A stretch of DNA of 41,823 nt from CAZBRS01 sp964494475 (GCA_964494475.1 CAZBRS010000047.1:1-41823); one strand, 5' to 3'. Shown: positions 1 to 8,516, numbered from the stretch's first letter. Notes: a model not told the origin generated them from the letters alone. Made by a program: numbers and translations.

Positions 1-1244
1 AGATGCTCCAGGCCGGGCGCGGGGAAGGGCTTCACGAACTCGCGCACTTCGGCCGCGATGGCGTCGAGGGCGGCCTCGTTGCCCACGGCCTGCGCCACGC
101 GATCGAAGAAGCCGGCCACCACGGCCATTTCGGCCTCCTTCATGCCGCGGCTCGTGAGCGCGGGGGTGCCCAACCGCACGCCGCTGGGGTCGAAGGGCTT
201 GCGCGGGTCGAAGGGGATCGAGTTCGAGTTGGTGACGATGCCCGCGCGGTTCAGCGCCTGGGCCAGGGCGCGGCCGGGCACGCCGCGGCTCATGGTGTCG
301 ATGAGCAGCAGGTGGTTGTCGGTGCCCCCCGAGACGAGGCGGAAGCCCCTGGCGGCCAGTTCTTCGCCCAGGCGCTTCGCGTTGCGCACAATCTGGTGCG
401 CGTAGGCCTTGAACTCGTCGGTGGAGGCCTCCTTGAGCGCCACGGCGATGCCGGCGGTCGTGTGGTTGTGGGGCCCGCCCTGCAGGCCGGGGAAGACCGC
501 GCGGTTCACGTCCTTGGCGCGGGCCTCCTTGAACAGCAGCATGCCGCCGCGCGGCCCGCGGAGCGTCTTGTGGGTGGTGGTCGAGATCACGTCGGCGTAC
601 GGCACGGGGCTGGGGTGCGCGCCGCCAGCGACCAGGCCCGCGATGTGGGCCATGTCGACCAGCAGCACGGCCCCCACCTCGTCGGCGATGGCGCGGAAGG
701 CCGCGAAGTCGATGACGCGCGGGTAGGCGGTGGCGCCGGCGATGAGCAGCTTGGGCCTCGCCTCGCGCGCCTTGTCGCGCAGCGCGTCGTAGTCGATGAG
801 GTGCGTCTCGGGGTGCACGGAGTACTGCACCGAGTTGAAGTACGAGCCGGTGATGCTCACGTTCCAGCCGTGGGTCAGGTGGCCGCCGTGGGGCAACGCC
901 ATGCCCATGACGGTGTCGCCGGGCTTCAGGAAGGCGAAGTACACGGCCAGGTTGGCGGGCGAGCCGGAGTAGGGCTGCACGTTGGCCCCGTCGGCGCCGA
1001 ACAGGGCCTTGGCGCGCTCGATGGCCAGCCGCTCGAGCACGTCGACGTTCTCCTGGCCTTCGTAGTAGCGCTTGCCGGCGTAGCCCTCGCTGTACTTGTT
1101 GGTGAAAACCGAGCCCGTGGCCTCGAGCACGGCGCGCGAGACGTAGTTCTCGGAGGCGATGAGCCGGATCTTGTCGAACTGGCGCCGTTCCTCGCTGCGG
1201 ATGAGCTCGAAGACCTCCGGGTCGGTGTGCTTGAGATCGGTCAT
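1..1244 (-). CDS. glyA: Serine hydroxymethyltransferase (3' end outside window)
   Basis: PLP-dependent cytosolic enzyme interconverting serine plus tetrahydrofolate with glycine plus 5,10-methylene-THF, the main source of one-carbon units. About 414 codons are present and the gene runs off the left edge. E. coli GlyA has 417 residues, so only a few C-terminal residues should be missing. Seen in the sequence: the N-terminal segment RLIASENYVS, the substrate/folate segment SGSPANLAVY, and the PLP-lysine motif STTTHKTLRGPRGG with the Schiff-base Lys at about residue 226. The ATG at 1244-1242 is preceded by GAGGAGG at good spacing and by a clear promoter. It is divergent from the lipoprotein gene at 1379. 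Identification is secure. Confidence 0.97.
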   Translation of the reverse strand, partial: MTDLKHTDPEVFELIRSEERRQFDKIRLIASENYVSRAVLEATGSVFTNKYSEGYAGKRYYEGQENVDVLERLAIERAKALFGADGANVQPYSGSPANLAVYFAFLKPGDTVMGMALPHGGHLTHGWNVSITGSYFNSVQYSVHPETHLIDYDALRDKAREARPKLLIAGATAYPRVIDFAAFRAIADEVGAVLLVDMAHIAGLVAGGAHPSPVPYADVISTTTHKTLRGPRGGMLLFKEARAKDVNRAVFPGLQGGPHNHTTAGIAVALKEASTDEFKAYAHQIVRNAKRLGEELAARGFRLVSGGTDNHLLLIDTMSRGVPGRALAQALNRAGIVTNSNSIPFDPRKPFDPSGVRLGTPALTSRGMKEAEMAVVAGFFDRVAQAVGNEAALDAIAAEVREFVKPFPAPGLEH

Positions 1245-1271
1245 GGCGTCCCTCCTCGCTGGACGGACCAA

Positions 1272-1300
1272 AATATAGTGGAGGAAAACGACCGTGGAAA
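1272..1300 (-). promoter_or_regulatory. Sigma70-like promoter of glyA
   Basis: On the minus strand, TTTCCA (1300-1295), a 17-bp spacer and TATATT (1277-1272). It lies 28 bp upstream of the glyA start codon in an AT-rich island. Inferred from consensus match only. Confidence 0.55.
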
Positions 1301-1323
1301 GCGCGAACGCGTCGCGGGTGTAT

Positions 1324-1352
1324 TTGAATTGGAAGGGCGCTTCCATTATACT
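1324..1352 (+). promoter_or_regulatory. Sigma70-like promoter of the 1379 lipoprotein gene
   Basis: TTGAAT (1324-1329), 17-bp spacer, TATACT (1347-1352). Predicted transcription starts near 1359, leaving a leader of about 20 nt that contains the GGAGG ribosome site. The spacer holds a dyad, GGAAG-ggcg-CTTCC (1331-1344), which could be an operator. Confidence 0.6.
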
Positions 1353-1378
1353 GCGCCCGGATTTTCGTGGAGGACCTC

Positions 1379-3166
1379 ATGAAGCTCGTCGTCCGCCTGG
1401 CTGCTCTGCTCTCCATCGCGCTCCTCGGGCTGGCCGGGTGCGCCGCGTCGTCCGAGGCCGGAGGTTGCAGCGTCGACACCGACTGCGACGCCGGAAAGAT
1501 CTGCCTGAGCAGCGCCTGCGCGACCCAGGGCTGCGACGGCCCCGGCGACTGCTATCAGGGCCAGACCTGCGTCGACGTCGACGGCGACGGCGCCAAGGAG
1601 TGCACCGCCAACGACTGCCAGACGGACGCCGACTGCGTCGAGAAGGCCACGGCGCAGGGCGTCTCGATGTACTGCAAGCTGGGTGCTTGCCTGATCAAGC
1701 AGACCGTGGATCCCGACGTCGTCGACGATGGAGCGGTCGACAAGGACGTGCCCGACGAGACCCTCGACGTGGGGCCCGACACGATCCCGACCGAGGGCGC
1801 CATCTGCAAGGCGTGCACCAAGGACGACGACTGCGGCACCTCGATCTGCTCCACGTTGCCCGAGGGCGAGTACTGCCTCCCGACCTGCGCCACGAACGCC
1901 GACTGCCCCGGCGGGTTCCTCTGCCTCGAGCTCACGACCCAGGGCAAGCAGTGCGTACCGGGCCTCTACAACAAGTGCGCCGACTGCCTGGTCACGCCGT
2001 GCGCCGCCGGCCAGTACTGCGACCAGATCGCGGGCACGTGCAAGGCCGAAAAGGCCGAGTGCGCCGCCTGCATCCAGGACGACGAGTGCGGCCAGGGCTC
2101 GCGCTGCCTCAAGCTGTCGTCGGGCCAGAAGGCCTGCGTGCCCGAGTGTGGCGCGGGCGACACCTGCCCCGAGAAGTCGTCGTGCCAGACGCTCACCAAC
2201 CAGCAGGGCACCGAGGGAGTGAAGGCCTGCGCGCCCCAGGGCAGCGCCTGCTGCTTCGGCGCCTCGTGCCAGGTGGTCGACTGCTCGGCCGAGCCCATCA
2301 ACAAGTACGTGGGGCCCCTCGGCAATTGCGTGCAGTGCCTGCAGGACGCGAACTGCCCCCTCGACGCACCCAAGTGCAGCAACAACCAGTGCTCGTCGCC
2401 CTCGTGCTCGGCGCCCACGCCCATCGCGTGCGCCCAGGGCTGCTGCGAGTGCACCAACAACTCGCACTGCACCAACGCCGCCAAGCCCACCTGCGACGTG
2501 GGTTCGGGCGTCTGCGTCGAGGGCAGCGGCGAATGCGGTTGCGTGGCCCCCTACCCGGGCTGCATCACGGTCGAGGGCCAGGTCATGTGCGTCGAGTGCA
2601 CCGACGACAGCATGTGCACGAACGGTTGCACCTGCGACACGGCGCAGTACGTGTGCGCCAACGCCGACGGCGGCTACTGCCAGCAGGGCCTCACCGGCTG
2701 CACCGGCGACTGCCAGTCGTCGGGCTGCGTCGACACCACGGGCTCGTACCCGAACCTGGCGTGCGATCCCGCGTCGGGCTGCTGCTTCGACGGGGGCGGC
2801 GGCTGCGACAACACGACGGCCTTCTGCGTGCAGCCCAATCAGGAGTGCAAGTCCATCATGGACATCTTCGGCGGCGGCATGGGCGGCATCCCCGGGATGC
2901 CCGGCGGCACCATGCCCGGGCTCGGGTTCTGCAACTGCTCGGGCGATCTCGCGACGCAGATGGGCTGCCTGATGGGCGGTCTCGGGGGCGGGCTCATCCC
3001 CGCCGATCCCAGCGCCGTGTGTTGCCCGAGCCCGATGCTGTGCCTCGACGCGGCCAAGGTCCTCGAGTTGATCGCTGGCGCGGGCGGCGGCGGCGGCGGC
3101 GCGATCCCGCTGGACATCAGCCTGTGCGTCGATCCGATCAAGATGCTCTCGAACCTCGGCCTCTAA
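1379..3166 (+). CDS. Large Cys-rich secreted lipoprotein
   Basis: A 595-residue lipoprotein. The signal peptide ends in LGLAGC with Cys21 as the lipidation site, followed by Ala-Ala-Ser, which gives no obvious inner-membrane retention signal. The mature part is a chain of short Cys-rich modules of the form DxDC...C...C (for example VDTDCDAGKIC and NADCPGGFLC), an acidic spacer near residues 110-135 rich in Asp and Val, and Gly/Met/Pro-rich stretches near the C-terminus (GGGMGGIPGMPGG). Such Cys-repeat lipoproteins are common in Myxococcota and are thought to sit on the outer surface; the function is unknown. The ATG at 1379 is chosen over an upstream GTG at 1367 because GGAGG (1369-1373) sits 5 nt before the ATG and would overlap the GTG start. 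The next lipoprotein gene follows after 11 bp. Confidence 0.85.
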   Translation: MKLVVRLAALLSIALLGLAGCAASSEAGGCSVDTDCDAGKICLSSACATQGCDGPGDCYQGQTCVDVDGDGAKECTANDCQTDADCVEKATAQGVSMYCKLGACLIKQTVDPDVVDDGAVDKDVPDETLDVGPDTIPTEGAICKACTKDDDCGTSICSTLPEGEYCLPTCATNADCPGGFLCLELTTQGKQCVPGLYNKCADCLVTPCAAGQYCDQIAGTCKAEKAECAACIQDDECGQGSRCLKLSSGQKACVPECGAGDTCPEKSSCQTLTNQQGTEGVKACAPQGSACCFGASCQVVDCSAEPINKYVGPLGNCVQCLQDANCPLDAPKCSNNQCSSPSCSAPTPIACAQGCCECTNNSHCTNAAKPTCDVGSGVCVEGSGECGCVAPYPGCITVEGQVMCVECTDDSMCTNGCTCDTAQYVCANADGGYCQQGLTGCTGDCQSSGCVDTTGSYPNLACDPASGCCFDGGGGCDNTTAFCVQPNQECKSIMDIFGGGMGGIPGMPGGTMPGLGFCNCSGDLATQMGCLMGGLGGGLIPADPSAVCCPSPMLCLDAAKVLELIAGAGGGGGGAIPLDISLCVDPIKMLSNLGL

Positions 3167-3177
3167 AACACGCAAAA

Positions 3178-3609
3178 ATGTCGATTCTGAAGCCGGTGGC
3201 ATGCTCCCTGGCGGCCGCCGCCTGCTTGTTCTCCTGCGGTTCCGCTGACACGCCGTCGCTCGTGTCCCTCGAGCGGCAGCGCGTGCTCAGCCTGGTCAGC
3301 CGCGCCGTGGGCGAGCCCCCGGCCGCCGACGTGCCGCTTCGCGTGCGCTGGAACCCGGCCCCCTGCGACTGCGCGGCGTTCGAGACCCTGGTCGACGGCG
3401 AGTGGTTGCGGGCCGAGGTCAACGGCACGACCCCGGAGGCCGACGCCGTGCTCGCGCCCTACGAGGCGACGCCCGACGCGCCCCCCTGGGAGTGGTCGGC
3501 CGCCGGACGCATCAAGCCCGGCAAGGTCGTGTCGTGCGGCAAGGGTCAGAGCGCGCTTGTGGTCGAGGTGCGCTGGCTGGGACAGGGCGACCCGCCGCCC
3601 CTACCGTAG
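3178..3609 (+). CDS. Small lipoprotein of unknown function
   Basis: A 143-residue protein with a signal peptide ending in ACLFSC followed by Gly-Ser, a typical lipobox. The mature domain is about 120 residues and contains a pair of nearby cysteines (PCDCAAF) and a third Cys later (VVSCGKG). The segment VRWNPAPCDC and the closing VVEVRWLG suggest a small beta-rich periplasmic or surface domain, but no family is recognised. It starts 11 bp after the large Cys-rich lipoprotein gene, so the two are probably co-transcribed. No good ribosome-binding site is visible (the gap is A-rich), so translation may depend on re-initiation. It ends 26 bp before the convergent PilZ gene. Confidence 0.7.
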   Translation: MSILKPVACSLAAAACLFSCGSADTPSLVSLERQRVLSLVSRAVGEPPAADVPLRVRWNPAPCDCAAFETLVDGEWLRAEVNGTTPEADAVLAPYEATPDAPPWEWSAAGRIKPGKVVSCGKGQSALVVEVRWLGQGDPPPLP

Positions 3610-3635
3610 GTCCGACGAACTCTTCGTTCTCTCGA

Positions 3636-4298
3636 TCAGTCTTCGATCGTCGCCTGGCGCTGCAGGTAGGCCTCGAGGTGATGGGCCTCGTTCGCCAGCA
3701 GGTCTCCGAACGCCACGCCCACGCCCGCTCGCAGCCCCAGCGCCTGGGCGCGCGCCGCCTCGACCACGTGGACGACCCGCCCCTCGACGCGGAGGGGGGG
3801 CTGGTTGCCCGGCAGGTGCAGTCGGAACGCGAACGGCATCCCGGGGTCGAAGGCGCTGGGCGTCTCGACGAACGCGCCGCCGCGGCTCACGTTCGACGCG
3901 CGCAGGTTTCCGAGCGCTCCCGGCCCGCTCTGCGACACGCGCAAGGCCTCCGGGTAGCGTCGGCCCTGGCGGCGCTCGTCGACGGCCAGGCGCTCTTCGG
4001 CCATGGTCCGCAACTCGGGGCTCTCGCTGATCACGATGACCGTGAGCGCCACCGGGCCGCCCGGGCCGGGGGCGCCCCGGCCGGCCCAGGGACCGAGCGG
4101 GGCCACGCGCTCCACGGCCGCGCGGGCCCGGATGGGCACCGACCCGTTCTCGATCTCGAGGTTCAACGTGCTGTGAAGGGCGAAACGCGCGAAGGTCTCG
4201 ATGACCAGCCGCCCTGGCAGCACGCGGGTCACGCGACCCTCGTTGTCCAGGTGCTTGGGCCCGAAGCGAACATGGAGCGCGGTGGACGAGGTCATCAT
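3636..4298 (-). CDS. PilZ-domain protein, probably two PilZ-type barrels
   Basis: A 220-residue cytosolic protein. The C-terminal half has a PilZ signature: basic RRYPEALRV followed by NVSRGGAFVET, matching the RxxxR and (D/N)xSxxG elements that bind cyclic di-GMP, then a hydrophobic VEGRVVHVVEA strand pair and GVGVAF. The N-terminal half (about 1-100) also reads like a PilZ-type beta barrel (LPGRLVIETFARFAL, then LNLEIENG) but lacks the binding residues. The layout resembles the myxobacterial PilZ family that appears as tandem barrels. The ATG at 4298 is supported by AGGAGA 8 nt upstream. It is divergent from the Ser/Thr kinase gene. The precise role (motility, surface polysaccharide or adaptor) cannot be told. 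Confidence 0.8.
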   Translation of the reverse strand: MMTSSTALHVRFGPKHLDNEGRVTRVLPGRLVIETFARFALHSTLNLEIENGSVPIRARAAVERVAPLGPWAGRGAPGPGGPVALTVIVISESPELRTMAEERLAVDERRQGRRYPEALRVSQSGPGALGNLRASNVSRGGAFVETPSAFDPGMPFAFRLHLPGNQPPLRVEGRVVHVVEAARAQALGLRAGVGVAFGDLLANEAHHLEAYLQRQATIED

Positions 4299-4339
4299 GG
4301 TCTGTCTCTCCTAGCCTCTGCTATACTGAACCAAATTCC

Positions 4340-4367
4340 TTGAAAACGGTCGGCTCCGCTCTAGAAT
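4340..4367 (+). promoter_or_regulatory. Sigma70-like promoter of the Ser/Thr kinase gene
   Basis: TTGAAA (4340-4345), 16-bp spacer, TAGAAT (4362-4367). An ATG in the kinase frame at 4366 lies inside the -10 box, so it cannot be in a transcript from this promoter. This supports GTG 4396 as the real start. Confidence 0.55.
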
Positions 4368-4395
4368 GGGGCGACGAACCGGTTGCGGGCGGCGG

Positions 4396-6381
4396 GTGAA
4401 GACGTGTCCCAAGTGCTTCCAGGAAAACCTCGACGACTCGCGGTTCTGCAAACATTGCGGCACGGGCCTCTCTTCGATTGAAGGCGACAAGGCCGGCGAC
4501 CCCCTGGTCGGCAAGATCCTCGCCGGCAACTTCGCGGTCAAGCGCAAAGTGGCCGTGGGCGGCATGGGCAGCATCTACGAGGCCGAGCAGGTCTCTCTCC
4601 AGAAGCGCGTGTGCATCAAGGTACTGCACAAGCACCTGTTGCGCGACAATACGATCATCAAGCGCTTCCACCGCGAGGCGCGAGCGGCCTCCAAGCTGAA
4701 GCACGCCAACTGCATCAACGTCATCGACTTCGGGCAGGCCGACAACGGCGTGCTGTACCTGGCCATGGATTACATCGAGGGCAGGGACCTCGCCGACACC
4801 CTCGCAAAGGATCACCCCCTCAGCGCCGAGCGCGTGCTGCACATCATGAAGCAGGTCGCGAGCGCGCTCGACGAAGCCCACGCGAACGGCATCATCCACC
4901 GTGATCTGAAGCCCGAGAACATCATGGTCGAGCAGCGCCGCCAGACGGCCGACCACGTGATCGTGCTCGACTTCGGCATCGCCAAGATCAAGGAGCCCGG
5001 GCGCGAAGATCGCGAGACGTTCCAGACCATGGCCGGCGTGGTGTGCGGCACCCCCGAGTACATGTCGCCCGAGCAGATCCGGGGCGAAGAGCTCGACGCT
5101 CGAACCGACATCTACTCGTTCGGCGTCATCATGTGGCAGCTGTTCACGAATCGGCTGCCGTTCATGGGGGCCACGCCCATCGCGACGGTCACCAAGCACC
5201 TGACCGAGCGTCCCGAGCCGCCGTCGAAGTACGCGCCCGACATCCCGGCGCCCATCGAGGCGTACATCCTCAAGATGATGAGCAAGGTCCGCACCGAACG
5301 GCCCGCGACGGCGCTCGAGATCAAGGAGCGCCTCGAAGAGCTCGAGGCCGCGCTCAAGAATCGCGGCGGGCCCACGACCATTCGCCCGTCGGTGTACGAT
5401 CCCGATCTCGACGCCACCATGATCGACGTGGGCCCGCCGCGCATGAGCGACCAATCCCGGCAGGCCATCGCGGGCATGTCGTTGCCCGACGACGGGCGAG
5501 CGCCGGCCCGGGCTGCCGAACCGGCGGCGGCCCCCTCGGGCGGGCCCGCGAAGGCGTCGGCGGCCGCGCCCCGCCCCGAGCAGGCCCGCAAGGCTCCGCA
5601 GCCGGGCGCGCGCACCGCAGCCCCGTCCGCGGGCGCTGGCCCGCAGCGGCCCATCCACGATCCGCTCCAGCGCGCCATGAGTTCGCTCGACCAGACGGTC
5701 GACGACCTGCCCGACGACGACCTGCGGCCGCGCCGTTCCGGTCGCATGGGGCTCTGGATCGGGCTGGCGGTGCTCGTGATCGCGGCCGTGGCGGTGGCGG
5801 CCTACGTGCTTCGGCCAGCGAAGGCGCCCGAGCCCGCGACGCCTCCCGCTGCGGTCGCCACGGCGCCTGCCGCCGACGCCGCGCCGACCGCCGAGCGCGA
5901 CGTGGTCGAGGCGCCCGACACGCGCGGCGACGCGGCCTCGGCCGACGCCGCCAAGCCGACCGACGTCGCCGCCGCGGCGCCGACCGCGCCCGACGCCTCG
6001 GTGCCGTCCGTCGCGCCCGTCGCCCCCGCGAAGCCCGACGAGCCGCCCATGCGCGTGGTGCGGCTGGATCCCGAGCCCGACGCCCCCAAGGTGGCCGCCC
6101 CGAAGAAGGCCGCCGGCGGCACCGAGGGCAAAGCCAAGGACTACGAGAAGATGGGCGACAAGGCCTTCAGCAGCGGCAACTACGCCGAGGCCAAGGCCTA
6201 CTTCAACCTGGCGCTCAAGTACTCGAGCAGCGCCACGCTCCACAAGAAGATCGGCTACTGCTACAAGAACCTGGGGCGCCTCGACGACGCGCGCCAGTCG
6301 TTCCGCCAGTACCTGCTGGGGCTGCCCGCCGACAAGCGGGCCGTCGAGGAGCAAATCCTCAAAGGTCAGGGCTTGCTCTGA
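4396..6381 (+). CDS. Transmembrane Ser/Thr protein kinase with N-terminal zinc ribbon and C-terminal TPR
   Basis: A 661-residue Hanks-type kinase. Order of parts: a zinc ribbon (Cys4, Cys7, Cys18, Cys21), kinase domain about 37-315 with Gly loop VGGMG, catalytic-fold Lys75, HRDLKPEN with Asp170, DFG Asp192 and GTPEYMSPEQ, then a Pro/Ala-rich juxtamembrane region, one membrane helix at about 451-475, an Ala/Pro-rich linker and TPR-like repeats at about 580-655. All catalytic residues are present. The topology would be a cytosolic kinase with an external TPR domain. GTG 4396 is preferred because the upstream ATG 4366 overlaps the -10 box and because the family begins with the ribbon MKTCPKC. 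Substrates are unknown. This architecture is typical of Myxococcota. Confidence 0.92.
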   Translation: MKTCPKCFQENLDDSRFCKHCGTGLSSIEGDKAGDPLVGKILAGNFAVKRKVAVGGMGSIYEAEQVSLQKRVCIKVLHKHLLRDNTIIKRFHREARAASKLKHANCINVIDFGQADNGVLYLAMDYIEGRDLADTLAKDHPLSAERVLHIMKQVASALDEAHANGIIHRDLKPENIMVEQRRQTADHVIVLDFGIAKIKEPGREDRETFQTMAGVVCGTPEYMSPEQIRGEELDARTDIYSFGVIMWQLFTNRLPFMGATPIATVTKHLTERPEPPSKYAPDIPAPIEAYILKMMSKVRTERPATALEIKERLEELEAALKNRGGPTTIRPSVYDPDLDATMIDVGPPRMSDQSRQAIAGMSLPDDGRAPARAAEPAAAPSGGPAKASAAAPRPEQARKAPQPGARTAAPSAGAGPQRPIHDPLQRAMSSLDQTVDDLPDDDLRPRRSGRMGLWIGLAVLVIAAVAVAAYVLRPAKAPEPATPPAAVATAPAADAAPTAERDVVEAPDTRGDAASADAAKPTDVAAAAPTAPDASVPSVAPVAPAKPDEPPMRVVRLDPEPDAPKVAAPKKAAGGTEGKAKDYEKMGDKAFSSGNYAEAKAYFNLALKYSSSATLHKKIGYCYKNLGRLDDARQSFRQYLLGLPADKRAVEEQILKGQGLL

Positions 6382-6394
6382 CCGGCTCGCCCGA

Positions 6395-7474
6395 TCAGAG
6401 GGGCGCGCGGTAGTAGACCTCGCCGATGGCGTTCAGGACGTAGGCCGAGCCGTCGTCGAACGACCACACGCGCCGCAGGCCCAGTTCGGTCGGCAGGTTG
6501 GTCGTGTCGACGTCGATCGGCATCCCGTTCGAGAGGCCGAACATGGTGCCGCTCTCGCCCACGGCCAGCACGTCGCCGCCCGGCATGCCGTGCACGTCGA
6601 AGAACGCGTTGATGCCCGACGACAACGGCGGCCCGAACACGGTCGGCGCGTCGGCTGCGTTGAGGCGGAGGAGTTGGGTGGGCTTGCCCGCCAGGTAGAG
6701 GTAGACGTCGTCGACGGCGAACGTGCGCTCGATGACCTGGTCGGTCGCGATGTCGGTCGCCTTGAGCAATCCGTCGACGGGGTCGGCCCGGTCGGCCGGG
6801 GCGTTCGAGAGCAGGACGACCCGCGAGGACGAGGACATCCAGGCGCGGGTGCCCGCTCCGGAGACCGAATGCCAGTTGTCCTTGCCCGTGGTGTTCAAGC
6901 GGGTCGGGTTCTTGCCGTCGGCGTCGAGTCGCACGTAGGCGCCGTCGTCTCCCACGGCCCAGAGGACGCCGGTCCCGTCGCCCCAAAGGTCGTTCCAGTC
7001 GCCGGCGTCCTTGTCGGGGACCAGGTCGCCCGGGTTCCAGAGCGAGGGCTTGCCGCGACGAAGCACGTTCCCGTGGCCCGCGAACCAGAACGTCTTGCCG
7101 TCGGCCGTCCAGATCGCGCGGTACGCGAGCGGGGTGGTCGTTCCGGGGAGGATCGACGTGTCGCCGAACTCCACCGGGGCCCCACCGACCATGCGCGCGA
7201 AATGACCCGCGTCGGTCACGAACGCGAGGGTGCGCACGTCGTTGGACACGTAGCCCCACCAGTCCGTGATGGCCTCGCCGGCCTCGATCGGGATCTGGAC
7301 CGGTCTCCAGCCCGACGCGGGAGGAACGTCGGCGGGAACGTCGGCGCCGTCGGCGGGGGTATCGGCAACCGCGGCCGCGTCGGTCAGCCACGGATCGACC
7401 GCCGCGGTCTCGAGGCAACCGATCGGGGCCATCAGGAACCAGGTCGCGAGGAGGAGCGTTCTCGAACGGGCCAT
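6395..7474 (-). CDS. Lipoprotein with propeller-like repeats
   Basis: A 359-residue lipoprotein. The signal peptide is followed by the lipobox APIGC and an Asp/Ala/Pro-rich tether of about 45 residues. The body contains repeated blade-like phrases (AIWTADGKTFWFAGHG, DLWGDGTGVLWAVGDDG, DVHGMPGGDVLAVGE) of the kind seen in YCF48-like or other beta-propeller lipoproteins. No catalytic motif is seen, so a surface or periplasmic binding role is only a guess. The start at 7474 is the ATG directly before the signal sequence; longer in-frame extension lacks sense. It converges with the kinase gene, whose stop is 13 bp away, and is divergent from the 7611 operon. Confidence 0.75.
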   Translation of the reverse strand: MARSRTLLLATWFLMAPIGCLETAAVDPWLTDAAAVADTPADGADVPADVPPASGWRPVQIPIEAGEAITDWWGYVSNDVRTLAFVTDAGHFARMVGGAPVEFGDTSILPGTTTPLAYRAIWTADGKTFWFAGHGNVLRRGKPSLWNPGDLVPDKDAGDWNDLWGDGTGVLWAVGDDGAYVRLDADGKNPTRLNTTGKDNWHSVSGAGTRAWMSSSSRVVLLSNAPADRADPVDGLLKATDIATDQVIERTFAVDDVYLYLAGKPTQLLRLNAADAPTVFGPPLSSGINAFFDVHGMPGGDVLAVGESGTMFGLSNGMPIDVDTTNLPTELGLRRVWSFDDGSAYVLNAIGEVYYRAPL

Positions 7475-7503
7475 GCTCGGCTCCGGCAGGTTGGCCGGCC
7501 ACG

Positions 7504-7531
7504 AGGATAGCGCCCCCGGACCGGGAATCAA
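7504..7531 (-). promoter_or_regulatory. Sigma70-like promoter of the 6395-7474 lipoprotein gene
   Basis: Minus strand TTGATT (7531-7526), 16-bp spacer, TATCCT (7509-7504), 29 bp upstream of the start codon. Consensus match only. Confidence 0.45.
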
Positions 7532-7556
7532 ATACGGTGGTTCCAAAGGAATGGAC

Positions 7557-7586
7557 TTGAAACGGAACTTGGGGGGCCGATAAGAT
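7557..7586 (+). promoter_or_regulatory. Sigma70-like promoter of the 7611-11425 operon
   Basis: TTGAAA (7557-7562), 18-bp spacer, TAAGAT (7581-7586). It is followed by a short leader with a strong GGAGGAGG ribosome site just before ATG 7611. Confidence 0.55.
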
Positions 7587-7610
7587 ACCGCGACCGCTGG
7601 AGGAGGGTGC

Positions 7611-8498
7611 ATGCGCTCGCTGTCCGTCGTCGCGTCGTTCGTCGCGTTGGTGCTCGTGGGGTGCCACTACACGCCCGTCCAGGTGGCGTCGAGCCTCACG
7701 CCCGTCAACTCCATCCGCAAGTACGAGATCCTGCCACGGGTCTCGGGCGAGGCGTGCACGTTCAAGCTGTTCTACGTCATCCCGTTCGGCCAGGACGACC
7801 GCCTGGCCGAGGCGCTGCACGACGCGGTGCCGCTCGGGCTCGACTACGACGACCTCATCGGGGTCACGGTCGAGGAGAAGACCACGATCTACGTCATCGG
7901 GCACGAGCACTGCGTCCTCGTGGCCGGGTACCCCATCCGGTACGCCGATTCGGCGGGGAAGGGCGGCATCTTCTCGCACGAAAAGAACCCGCGCGTCGCG
8001 GCGGCCCGGCCCGAACCCGCGCCCGCTCCCGCCCCGGCGTTCGTGACGCCGGCGCCGGTCGTCGCCGCGCCGGTCTACGAGCCCGAGCCGACCCCGGCGC
8101 CCGCCCCGACCCCGGCGCCCACGCCGAAGCCCGTCGTCGCGGCGCCCCGGACGACCGCGCGGCCGTCGGCGCCTCCGCCCGCTCCCGCCCCCGTGCCCGC
8201 GCCAACCCCCGTCGTGGTGCCCGCGCCCGCACCCGCACCTGCGGCGCCTACGGTGAGCTCGCCCATGGTCTCGGCGGGCGAGAGCCCCTTCAAGACCGGG
8301 CCCGACGGCCAGCAGACGCTCGACTGCGGCGTGATGTGCAAGAACTACACGGCGCCCCTGCGCAACCAGAGCAGCGTGGTGCAGGGCATCATCTTCCAGA
8401 AGTGCGTCGACAAGTGCAACGGGGGCAACATGGCCTTCATCGAGTGCGCCCTCGACGCTCGGAGCACGACCGACGTCACGCGCTGCAACGCGCTCTGA
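7611..8498 (+). CDS. Lipoprotein with TRL-like N-terminal domain and Pro/Ala linker
   Basis: A 295-residue lipoprotein with lipobox LVLVGC (Cys18). Residues about 20-120 form a compact domain (SGEACTFKLFYVIPFGQ, then DRLAEALHDAV, ending CVLVAGYPIRY) whose layout recalls small TRL-like lipoproteins. A long Pro/Ala/Val linker (about 127-218, with many PAP and TPAP repeats) leads to a C-terminal domain of about 70 residues with regularly spaced cysteines (CGVMCKNY, QKCVDKCNGG, ECALDAR and CNAL). The linker length suggests the C-terminal Cys domain reaches away from the membrane. It has a strong ribosome site and its own promoter. rsmD begins 18 bp after the stop, so it probably heads the operon. 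Function unknown. Confidence 0.75.
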   Translation: MRSLSVVASFVALVLVGCHYTPVQVASSLTPVNSIRKYEILPRVSGEACTFKLFYVIPFGQDDRLAEALHDAVPLGLDYDDLIGVTVEEKTTIYVIGHEHCVLVAGYPIRYADSAGKGGIFSHEKNPRVAAARPEPAPAPAPAFVTPAPVVAAPVYEPEPTPAPAPTPAPTPKPVVAAPRTTARPSAPPPAPAPVPAPTPVVVPAPAPAPAAPTVSSPMVSAGESPFKTGPDGQQTLDCGVMCKNYTAPLRNQSSVVQGIIFQKCVDKCNGGNMAFIECALDARSTTDVTRCNAL

Positions 8499-8516
8499 TC
8501 CGCCTCGACGTACCGG

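Noticed and set aside
3..1382. 459-residue plus-strand frame over glyA
   Set aside because: It is antisense to a perfectly conserved serine hydroxymethyltransferase and has Arg/Gly/His/Val-rich low-complexity composition typical of GC-rich shadow frames.
1346..3202. 618-residue minus-strand frame over the Cys-rich lipoprotein
   Set aside because: It is Ala/Arg/Val-rich without motifs. The sense frame has a lipobox, ribosome site and promoter.
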